Assembly: GCF_016097555.1 (NCBI RefSeq)
Contig: NC_054704.1
Coordinates: 44,037,258-44,101,257 of the forward strand
DNA: 64,000 nt
Direction: 5' to 3'
DNA from: Gigantopelta aegis
Taxonomy: Eukaryota > Mollusca > Gastropoda > Neomphalida > Peltospiridae
Shown here: in pieces, positions 10,866 to 22,700 of the stretch
Layout of the letters: every line of letters begins with the position of its first letter
How positions within the stretch are numbered: position 1 is the first letter of the stretch
Program-made: the position numbers and the translations under genes
The notes under the pieces: generated by a model
The model's database searches: none
What the model was told of the DNA's origin: nothing
Seen by the model: the letters and a program-made list of their open reading frames with translations, nothing else

Positions 10866-11191
10866 GATTATTAGCTTTGTTGGTAGCCATCTTGGATTAT
10901 TTCAGATGGAATTGAAACATATTTGCACCCACTGGATTCAGCACACTCCAAACATGGATTTACACATTAAAATCATTGTTCTGAAACCTGTGGTTAAGCA
11001 GTTATGATGCTTATGACGTTTTCCCATTTATTGCCGATGGTAATGGCGGCCATATTAAATTTTTAAAAATGCGACAGGGTAGAATTTGCAGAACTTTGTG
11101 ATGTTGGTACAGGTATGACTTTCTGGAGCTTTACTGAAAAATTCAGCTTTCTACTAATTTTTTCCAGGTTATATGCTAATGCTCCTGACCT
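10866..11191 (-). repeat. Right terminal inverted repeat of the 5-kb transposon
   Basis: It is the inverted partner of 6129-6440. Its outer end reads GCTAATGCTCCTGACCT on the plus strand. Confidence 0.8.
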
Positions 11192-11226
11192 ACATGACTA
11201 CATCGGTAAATAAATGTAATTAAGGA

Positions 11227-11373
11227 TTGTCTGTTGTTTCTTTTACGTTCATCGGGGTATGAACAAAAAAAATCATCCGCAAACTGTGTGAATCGGCGAA
11301 GCCGTTCTCACATAAGTTTGCGGATGATTTTTTTGGTTCATATCCAGATGAACGTAAAAGAAATAACAGACAA
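11227..11373. repeat. Snap-back hairpin with about 66-bp arms
   Basis: Arms 11227-11292 and 11305-11373 are near-perfect inverted copies, sharing blocks such as TTTCTTTTACGTTCATC and AAATCATCCGCAAACT. The loop contains CGGCGAAGCCG, a small GC-rich palindrome like the one in the 4.2-kb hairpin. Confidence 0.85.
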
Positions 11374-11492
11374 TACTTATATTAAATTTGAATGATACAT
11401 GCTAATAATAACACTAAAACATCATACTTTATTTTGAATTATTTTTTATCCATAAACAATAACGCTCATTAAGACAACTTGCCCATATAAAA

Positions 11493-11651
11493 TGACGTCA
11501 TCACATATGCCGTTCCCTGTCGGATGACGTTACGTTGTAATGAATGTAACAGAAATTTAATTATTCATCGCTGAACGCAAGTTTTATGTGGACACGAGGT
11601 TAAAGGTCACATCATTATGAATGACGTCATAAACGATTACAAATGACGTTT
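11493..11651. promoter_or_regulatory. Cluster of four CRE/ATF-like sites
   Basis: Full TGACGTCA palindromes lie at 11493-11500 and 11622-11629. TGACGTT half-matches lie at 11525 and 11644. Four such octamer-like sites in 160 bases are far more than chance. A splice-donor-like AAAAAAG|GTAAGC follows at 11860. No coding exon can be tied to it, so a promoter role is inference. Confidence 0.35.
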
Positions 11652-11699
11652 ACTTAGCAACCCCATTCGTGTTTCTTTATCCGTGCGGCAGATCAGGCA

Positions 11700-12736
11700 T
11701 GTTCATTTCAGGACGGCGCCTGGTAACGGTAGATGAAAGTTGTATGATAGAAGACGATGGTACCAGACAAATTGTTCGCGGAAGCTCGGCCTAAAGATGA
11801 ACAATATGGAGTATGTGATTCATAGGAAATACAAACTTAGGGATGTAGTTTGAAAAAAGGTAAGCACGAACTAATACATGTACTTTTTTCTTTTTTTTAA
11901 AAATTAAATACAATGAAATCTAATGATTAAATGATAGTAGGAAGCCCAACCTTATCGGTAAGGCTTATTTTCACTCCGTCATCCGTGGTGGACGTGAAAT
12001 ACTACTCCCCACCTTTCTTTTCTGTTTTTTTCTGGAACAGTTTAAAGCAATTTAATTGTTTGGCAATGTTTCAATAATTTTGGCTCCTTTTTTTTTTTTT
12101 TTGGATAACCTTTACGTCTCGAATGAATGTAAAAGTTGTAGCGAGACTAACGGATCGAGATTAACGGCGAGAATTACAGTAGCGGGCAAATAACCTTTGA
12201 ATCATGCCCCCTAAATACCTCGCGCCTTTGGCGCTTGTTCAATTGCCCCTCCACCCCCCATGATGTGCACCATGCTACGGGCCTGTAGGATTATTGACAC
12301 CATGTAATTTAAAAAAAAAAGAAAAAAAAGACAACAATCAAGACTCTCTCCTACATAATAGCATGACATGTGTACGAGTCATTAAAAAAGTCATGAAAAG
12401 TCCTAAATGTTGAATATTTAAACCTACGCACGTATGTTTGTGTTTTTGAATGAAGGGGCGTGCCACTGACTATTCCCCTTCCCTCCCTAATATTGATAGC
12501 ACATTGGTTATACTATGGAGTGAAATGCTGATATGTAGTGCATAGTGGGTTCGTATACAAACAAGTGCCCAATTAGACAGTCAGCCCAGATAGTTGTTAG
12601 CTATTTTTATTTAAATGATCAAACATTCATTACGTGATCCGACTATTATAGTCTCCAAATTATAACCCACTTATACTTTCTCCTACATACAACGAAGATT
12701 TATGACTAAACTCTGGTAGGTGCACACGTGCATTAA
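11700..12736. other. Unassigned non-coding stretch
   Basis: Mostly AT-rich. 12180-12290 carries a repeat-like segment (TACCTCGCGCCTTTGGCGC ... ACGGGCCTGTAG) resembling part of the short repeat near 36.4 kb. I see no gene. Confidence 0.5.
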
Positions 12737-13511
12737 AGCTGCACACCCTAGTTCCATCCAGCGAAAATAAATTATAATTTGGTTAATCTACAAACCTGTA
12801 ACACACTTAGATCACGTTTTTATCAAATGGAGTGAAAAAGCAGGTTTTATATCGATAAATACCATGGGAATCCCCATGTCCCAATTGCTTGAAATAATTT
12901 TGAAAGTTAGTATTCTGATGTCACCGGTAGATGTCGCTCGAAGCACAACAATGCCTACGTCACGACAAATTTCACAGACTTGGGGTGCGTTCGTTTCACC
13001 TCTCCTGGACATGTTCCAACTGTTCTGTCCTGGTTGTATCCCCTCCAGATATCGTAAGACTTAGCAAAATTATTGGTTTTAAGGGTTTGTAACGTTTTGT
13101 ATTGAGACACTTACTTGTTTGAACTTTATTGTTACTGAAAATGTTCACAAACTGTGAAGAAAAAGCTCACAAATGAACAACAACAAAACAAACCGAACCA
13201 AAATGATAACGGTCACGTGGTATACCAACGTCTGTGACATTGAAATGGAAATATCCCATCTAAAAATAGATTAGACCTTGTCTGCTCAACGATTTTTTCT
13301 CAGAGACCCGTGCCATTTTATGAAATACGAAAAATACATTTTGTGGTATTACAAAAACCAGGATTACCAGGATTACCAAAAAACACTTCAGGTGAATGGA
13401 AATGTATATTCTAAATAATAAACGGTAAGTAAAGTGCAATTTTATTTGTGAAAAAATGGGTTTAACAACGCCGTAATGGTTAACAACTAGCCGTAACTAG
13501 GGTGTGTCCCT
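12737..13511. mobile_element. MITE-like element with TTAA target site and ACCCTAG termini
   Basis: The left end (TTAA at 12733-12736, then AGCTGCACACCCTAG) and right end (CTAGGGTGTGTCCCT, then TTAA at 13512-13515) are inverted. The TTAA duplication is the piggyBac-type signature. The 3' half is shared with copies at 33.2-33.7 kb and 63.0-63.7 kb. No transposase is seen. Confidence 0.7.
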
Positions 13512-13515
13512 TTAA

Positions 13516-14905
<1,390 letters not shown>

Positions 14906-14963
<58 letters not shown>
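14906..14963. repeat. (TA)n microsatellite, right part
   Basis: Continuation of the TA tract after the SINE. Confidence 0.9.
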
Positions 14964-14966
<3 letters not shown>

Positions 14967-14989
14967 TTTGTACGTATGGAAATACTGGG

Positions 14990-15130
14990 AGAAAAAAATC
15001 GTTGGAGCTATTACTAACATTAGGACGACCAGAATCACAGTGTATATTAAATATATTCGATATGTAATTTTAATCATTAAGAAAACTCTAGATATTAGAT
15101 GGAAACATCTTTCAACGGAAACACATTTAG
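14990..15130. mobile_element. Fragment of the AGGGACATTCC MITE family
   Basis: It shares ACATTAGGACGACCAGAATC ... GGAAACATCTTTCAA with the internal part of the full element at 31276-31655. Confidence 0.55.
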
Positions 15131-15454
15131 AACAATCTCTGAGAATCATTCTAATTATCGAGGTCGCACTGGACTAGACATATTTCAACTTAGAATAGTA
15201 TTACTGGCAGGTAAAACAACACGACATCACTTCTGGTGGGATTTATTGCTCATAATTCTATATTCATATTCTTTTTTGTTTGTTTGACAATAACACATTC
15301 TTTAAATCTTACTCGTGTATTATACAAATATGCAGTACTTGCGTAAAAGTATTTTTAAATGATGTTTACATTTGTAGCTTATGGCGATGATATGGATTTA
15401 TTTCTGTTTGTACTTAATCTTGAACATTTATACTGATATATGTACACAAATTAC

Positions 15455-15468
15455 ATGCAAAGGCGGAT

Positions 15469-15504
<36 letters not shown>

Positions 15505-15660
15505 TGCCCCCTAAATTTTGCGATAGTTATAATTTTATTATATATTATTATTTTTTTTTTTTTTTACGATCCCCCTCCAAAGCTCCCCATAGTTCCCTTG
15601 GCATTCCGCCTCAAGTCACTGACCCCCCAAATGGATTTTCTGGATCCGCCACTGACATGT
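15455..15660. mobile_element. Short MITE-like unit with GGCGGATC termini and poly(G) expansion
   Basis: It begins AAGGCGGATC and ends GGATCCGCCACTGA, a short terminal inverted repeat. A guanine run of about 30 bases (15472-15502) and a T run (15550-15566) lie inside. A diverged relative is at 34845-34978. Confidence 0.55.
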
Positions 15661-16194
15661 ATTCTTGAAAGATGATCCTCCCAGATAAAGCAGGTAGGCC
15701 TATAGTAAATAACAGGTTTTAAAAAAAACATTTTTGTCTCCAGCTACAGTTATTCTATACATGAAGAAGTAAAATGACTAGCAGTGTATGCATATATCAA
15801 TAACAATAATATCATATATGTAGGTTGTTATAAAACAACAAATATCAATAAAACAAAGTCTGTGAAAAACAAACTAATAACTAATATAAAAGCGTTTTAG
15901 GATCACCAGGAAATGCATCTATAGATGACACAGTTTGGAATACCAAGCGGGGTTTTAATTGTTAGGTTTCTAAAATATGGGACCATCGTTGGAACGGTTT
16001 TTCGTCCATCCGTGAAAGGAATATTTCCAAATGTACTTTAGCACTGCCAAGAATAGAAAGAGAAAAAAGCTGTCGTCCACAGCTTTGGGTGCTACCATCG
16101 CATTCACAGACACATTGCCATACAAACAAGCTACTTTCTTATATTCTCGTTCCGTCCGCCCGTTTGTTTATCCGTTTATGTCTTTCTGTTTTCC

Positions 16195-16320
16195 TATCTC
16201 TCTCTCTCACACTCTCTCTCTCTCTCTCTCGCTCTCATCACACGCACACTTGTAAGATTTCAGACGTTCGCAAACACCCACGCCTCTCACACACACACAC
16301 ACGCCCACACACACACACAC

Positions 16321-16366
<46 letters not shown>

Positions 16367-16375
16367 CCACACCCA
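16195..16375. repeat. CT and CA microsatellites in the receptor 3' untranslated region
   Basis: (CT)n lies at 16197-16230 and (CA)n at 16288-16375. The CA tract ends 13 bases from the receptor stop codon, so on the mRNA it would be a GU repeat. Confidence 0.9.
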
Positions 16376-16388
16376 CACAATATAACAG

Positions 16389-16790
16389 TTACAACTGTTC
16401 TCCGTAATCGGATAAAGATGTAGACTTCTTTCGGTGTTTCGTCTCAAAGCCCCAGCTGTTGACGAACACGACGTCAGGATGGAAGGCACTGTTCTGTCTC
16501 GTGACGTCAGGGAACGCCTCTTCGTTTTCCAGCGAGTATCTCCGCCAAACGTTGTCCCTGTCGTCTGCGTCAAAATCCTCGAATCCTGACGAATGATGTC
16601 GGCCAACAGGTCGGTGGCCGTTGCTGTAGCAGTCGCTTGTTGAAGACGTCTGGTTGATGAGCCGCAGGTGGCCGTTGTTGGAGGAATTGCTATAGGCTGA
16701 TGACTGTTTCTCCAGATGTAGGTGCCCATTGCTAGAGGAACTGCTGTGGCGGCTGTCGTTCACAGAGATGTCCGTAAACTGGGTGTCCAC
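16389..16790 (-). CDS. Receptor exon 26: cytoplasmic tail and stop
   Basis: Starts after AG at 16792-16791, phase 0. The tail is Ser/Asn-rich, with three spaced copies of SNGH or NNGH (SNGHLHL, NNGHLRL, SNGHRPVG), then acidic FEDFDADDRD. It ends SDYGEQL; the last four residues GEQL fit a class III PDZ-ligand pattern, which is inference. Confidence 0.85.
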   Translation of the reverse strand: MDTQFTDISVNDSRHSSSSSNGHLHLEKQSSAYSNSSNNGHLRLINQTSSTSDCYSNGHRPVGRHHSSGFEDFDADDRDNVWRRYSLENEEAFPDVTRQNSAFHPDVVFVNSWGFETKHRKKSTSLSDYGEQL

Positions 16791-19700
16791 CTGGAAAACA
16801 TACAAAACGTGTAAGTACTTATGTACGTACATATATACATATGCACATCCATACAATATACATGTATAGATATTCATACATCCATACATACATACACATT
16901 CATACATACATACATACACACATACATTGACGGATCGACCGCGTAGCTTGTAGGCCCCATGCATATAGTCGAGTTAAAGAGCATCCTTTTTATGGATGCC
17001 TCAATAGCTCAAAAGGTATCGTGGCAAGTCTGCAAGTTGCGGGCGATTCGGTACCATAGGTTCGAGTCCCAGCGGCATGGAGCAATTTATTAGGCCAGAA
17101 AGGATTTAATTATCCCCTGTGCCAGTGCGTTAATATCTACGTATGTAACAGTCAACCTCGACATACATACAACATATAGATATTCATACATCAATACATA
17201 CTAGCCAGTGCCAGATCTGCCCACTGTTTCATGCACGTAAGCGGGATCGACCGCGTAGCTTGTAGGCCCCATGCATATTGTTGAGTTAAAGAGCATTTTA
17301 TGGATGCCTCAATAGCTCAAAGTTGCGGGCGATTCGGTGCCATAGGTTCGAGTCCCAGCAACGGCATGGGGCAATTTATGAGGCCAGAAAGGATTTAATT
17401 ATCCCCTGTGCCAGTGCGTTAATATCCATGTATGTAACAGTCAACCTCGACATACATACAATATATAGATATTCATACATCAATTCATACATTACATACA
17501 TATATACACTCAGTGGAACACACACACACACACACACACACATGCATATTAAAATATATTCATGTATATACAAAAATATATGTGTATAGTATATTATATA
17601 TAATTCCAATCTCTAAAAATCCCTTTATTATAAACCCTTGGATTGGTCAAATTCGTATCACGTGATGATAAAAACTATGAATTATGTCAACAAAGGAATC
17701 CCCGAGGAATTTCCTTGAGATTCTATTTTTAGACATCAAACAGTAATCGTCTGCCGTCAAACTTGTAAACATCTAAAAATCTTCACATATAAATTATACC
17801 ATACAAAATAGGTCGCTTCAGACATTTTTATTAAAGGTTAAAAGTTATTGAAATTACTTACGTTACATGTTTATAGTGAATTCAAAATCCCACAGCTAAA
17901 AATCTATTTTGTCGATCCAAAAAAAGTGTATAATTCCAATGGAATTTGGTCTTTTACAAAAGCGATTTCAAAAACAAAATTCAGTCAGTTCATGCCAACC
18001 ATTAGCAGTAACGCGCATTCAACGGCATTGTAGTATGACGTACACGGTACACAACACATAGCCACTGCGATCCAATCTTTAAACGACTCGGGTTTTGAAA
18101 CTAGGCATATCATGAACGAAGCTTCAATTCGAAGCTACAACAGAGAATGTTCCATTTTCCAAAAACGAAACATCAGCATGGCACTGTCAAATGTCACGAA
18201 TACTTGTGTCGCACCACTTGAAGTCACACATGCCAAAACCATCCTGTGTTGCCACTTCCACAATTACAAGGCCAGTAAACACAGAAACTCGCGACACACC
18301 TGTTTCATCCATTTCCGGAAACATTGAAACCACTTTCTCCATGTCAAATCTATCAACACATGGAATTTTCACGCACTCAAATATTTTATAACTGTAATTT
18401 CAACGTCGTAATTGGTAAATCTGGACAGTAATAAAAAAAATGGCGCCCATCCACAGTTCGTAGTTAAATATTCATACACCAACCGCTTCACATATAAATT
18501 ATACCATACAAAATAGATCGCTTCAGACATTTTTATTACAGGTTAAAAGTTATTAAAATTACTTACGTTATATGTTTCTAGTGAATTCAAAATGTTTCTA
18601 GTTGGTATTGATATTTAATGCAAAAAATTAATATGAATTGTATTAATGATTGTAACATTGTCATTCTCTCATTCGGCTATTGACGGAAAAAGCCGAAACC
18701 ACCATAGGGATTCCGCTAATGTTGAGTATGAATTTCGTGTTAATAAAATAGTAAATAGTTGGAAAATAGAGTTCACTTTTTATTTTAAAGAGGTTTACAT
18801 TAATGACATGGTTATGTGTTTGGAATTATAATTTCACGTTCAATTCTTAAATGCTAGTAGGTTTAACAATTGCCATCATCATGTTCTAAAAGGTTATTTA
18901 CCGAGGGTTTTCCACGCGGTTGTTCATTGAGGCAGACCCCGAGAGAAGAAGATCGCTTGACTTTCGTCATGGACGTATCAATGGAGGACATGGTCTTTTT
19001 CCGTGGGTACCTCCGCTCAAACGCCGAATGCACCTGTAAATTCAAACCATACAAATGTTTAAACGGTATTCGTGTTTCTGTACACTTATTTTCGTACTTA
19101 TATCCAATGAAGGTTCAAACGCGCTGTCCTGGGCAAACATTTCAGCTATCTGGACTGTCTGTCCTGGATAGTGGGTTTGTGGTTAATTGTTAGTTGTTAG
19201 TCAGACAGAAGTCGGTGTTGTGACCTCACACCTACCCATTGAGTGGTTAAACTCGCTTTGGGTGGGAGCCGGTACTATACCACTGGTGCTAATAACAATC
19301 TTGTTAATAGAAATACCGTGCCCATGATTTCATTTAACATTTGTATATTTCTATGGAAATTTGAGATTTGTTTTAGATTTAATACAGTGCAACTTATGTT
19401 ACAGGTTTTATCAAAATATTAAATTGAAAATATGCTTAGGTTCAAAAGATTATGTATAATTTTATTAAGGCATCACTTATAATATATATTTTCAAACAGG
19501 AATTTAAATTATTTTAGCATACAAAAGGCATGCATTTTTGGGACTCATTTTCTAAATTTTTAAACACGCGAACAGGATCAAAATGTGATTGGCAATTTGT
19601 AATATATTAAAAAGTTGATACTTAAGTCCGGTACTTGAATAAATGCATGTATAGCAGTTTTGAAAATTAATTATTAAAGAAATAAAAGCAGCTCTTAACT

Positions 19701-22700
19701 GTCAAACTAAAAGCTAAAGTATATTATACTAATTTAGAAGAAAATACTTACGTCAACATTTAACAGACAATGGAACACGAAAAACATCACGCCCTGAAAA
19801 AGTAAGCAAATTTTGGTTTATTTTTTTTTTAAACTATACCATCAATAACATCGGCAGCATGGAAGAAACAAGAAAGTGACTTAGAATTAAAATCAAATCC
19901 ACGCAATTTTATTACTCTTGTTCACAATACACCGTTAATTTTTCATGGCCCAGTGGAAACGATATCTAGAATGGGAACGAGGAAAAGAAAGACATGTTTT
20001 ATTTAACGACGCACTCAGCACATTTTATTTACGGTTATATGGCGTCAGATATATGGTTATGGATCACACAGATATTGAGAGAGGAAACCCGCTGTCGACA
20101 CTTCATGGGCTACACTTTCCGAGTAGCAGCAAGGGATCTTTTATATGCACCATCCCGCAGACAGGGTAGTACATACCACGGCCTTTTATATACCAGTCGT
20201 GGTGCACTGGCTAGAACGAGAAATACCCCAATGGGCCCATCGACAGGGATTGATCCTAGACCAAACGCGCATCAGGTGAGCGCTTTACCACTGGACAACA
20301 TCCCGTCCTCACTGCGTCTGAAGTACGCAGGCATCATTTTATAAGACTAAGATCGATCCTCGTCTGTGGGCCTACTGGGCTATTTCTCGTTCCAGCCAGT
20401 GCACCACGACTGGTATATCAAAGACCGTGGTATGTACTAACCTGTCTGTGGGATGGTGTATATAAAAGATCCCTTGCTACTAATGGAAAAATGTAGCGGG
20501 TTTCCTCTCTAAGACTATATGTCAAAATTACTGTTTGACATCCAATAGCCGTTGTTTAATAAATCAATGTGCTCTAGTGGTGTCGTTAAACAAAACATAC
20601 TTTTAACTTTAATTTTATACGAATTTTACGCCATTTAAATTATTATTGATGAAAGAATAAAAGGAAACCAGATATTGAGAGAGGAAACCCGCTGTCGACA
20701 CTTCATGGGCTACACTTTCCGAGTAGCAGCAAGGGATCTTTTATATGCACCATCCCGCAGACAGGGTAGTACATACCACGGCCTTTTATATACCAGTCGT
20801 GGTGCACTGGCTAGAACGAGGAATAGCCCAGTGGGCCCACCGACGGGGATCGATCCCACACCGACCGCGCATCGAGCGAACGCTGTACCACTGGGCTACA
20901 TACCGCCTCGGGAACGAGGAAGCACAGTCACTAGTGCGGAAGGATATTTTCCTTTATTTATATACAGTTGACCAAACAAAATGACATTTTCCTTCGGCCC
21001 AGTAATGCACAAATAGTATGAACAAGAATTCGGCAGAATTAAATGTCTTGCTTATCTCAGGTATTGTCTACAAAATATTGTTTTAAACAAATATTCTATC
21101 CCTTGAACACTCACCTGGAAACTGTTACTTATTGTAAAGAGATACGTGAACACGATGGCAAGTTCCCTCTCTGAGCTGATGGTGAAGAACGCAAGAGTCC
21201 ACGTTAGACCCAACAGAGGCAGGAGGATGGCTGTGGCTTTTAAACCCATTCTGAAAAAGAACCACATATTTATAATGTTTCAATACATCGTCACTTTGTT
21301 GACCATGTAAAAGTACGACCACACAGTTAAAGGTAATTGTTAAGTGGCAGTTTGCAATAGATGCAATAGAAATGATACTAATAAATAAATAATTATGTTC
21401 ATTGAAGAAAACATTCATATGGTGGAATAGAAATATCAAAATTCAAAATTAAGGTTAGAGTTCGTTTTTTACAATATGTTGTGATACATTTTCACATTAT
21501 TCTGGCTTAATTATATCGTTTTATTGACTGCTAAAGATATATAATTTTGTGTAAAACAATTCCTAAATTATGACGTTACTTCACAGGCAGTTCTGTGTCA
21601 CCGCCTATCCAAGAAAAAGATTTCAACTGAAATAATATGTAAAGAAATATTTTAACAGTAATCTGTATATCATATATAAAAGTGTGGCTCTGATACTCTA
21701 ACTTTCTTTAAGGCAATGTATACACGTGTGTGCGTGTACGCTTGTGAATGCGTGTTAGACCTTTCAGGAGATTCAAAGTCTAGCTCAAACTTTTGAATGA
21801 ATAATTTTTAAAATACTCATTCAATTTGTTTTTATTAGACTCCTGAAACCACCCAAACTACCAAGAAGAAGACGAAGAAGAAAAAAGAAGTGCTGGAGCA
21901 AATAATAAAATTCGGGCAAAAATTATAGAGATTTGTGGGCAAAAAAAGCTGGCCTGAAACCGTTTTACCATATATTTTCATCATTCTACCAACAATATTA
22001 TTTGCAATCCATGTAAAAATGTATATAGTGATTCGTTTGCAACCCTATTTAGCTGTTTGGCAGTATTGTTAATACGAGTAAATGTTATTCAGATTGTGGC
22101 ATTTTCGTTGAAATCGGGCAAAAAACGACCTGCCCCCACCCCGATCCCTACCAAAATGGGAGGCCGTGCACCTATGAAGATGAAGAAAAAGATGAAAGAT
22201 GATAAAGAAGAAGAAAACGAAAACGAAAAATATTCGATTGATGAATCTAGCGCCTGTCATACGTATATCTTTGTACTACATCCATGAGGGCCAGTAACTT
22301 ACTTCAGACTCGACTTTTCTTGCACGGTTACTTTCGTGGTGGAATGTAACGACCTCATCATGACCCTCAGTACGATTATCAAGACAATTGAGTTGATCTG
22401 AAACATAAAAGTGCATGTTCTATTCAGAGGTCAGAAAACGAAATCTAAGGAATATCTTTTTAATGGCTCCGTAGCACATTTTAAACAAGCGCTATTTGGT
22501 GTTTAATATATAGATATTTCGACACTTGATTCGCAGGTTAACAAAGAAAAACTCACTACGACTACCTGATGGCAACGAAGGATCTCTTATATGCTCTTTT
22601 TAACAGATACGAAAGAACACACCACGGCCATTGCACATACCATAGCCTTCGGTTGAAATGGGTAAATATCCACTGGATCCACTGAGCAAAATCTATTCTA

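Larger units (their letters stand above)
6129..11191 (-). mobile_element. 5.06-kb DNA transposon with about 320-bp terminal inverted repeats carrying an orphan multi-copy gene family
   Basis: The first roughly 310 bases (6129-6440) and the last roughly 325 (10866-11191) are inverted copies at roughly 75-80% identity by eye. Both start AGGYCAGGAGCATTAGC and share long blocks such as AAAAAATTAGTAGAAAGCTG and CACAAAGTTCTGCAAATTCT. The inside of the element carries, on the minus strand, the interrupted remains of one long protein (see the pseudogene entry). A type A SINE has inserted inside it and been partly duplicated. A possible 3-bp target duplication CAT flanks the ends. The repeated GGCGGCCAT-like motif near both ends (6257, 6430, 10501, 11040) may be a subterminal binding site. 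The superfamily is unknown to me. Confidence 0.75.

Noticed and set aside
16238-16729. 163-codon minus-strand frame overlapping the receptor tail
   Set aside because: It is a shifted frame of exon 26 running into the CA repeat. The phase-consistent frame is the receptor.
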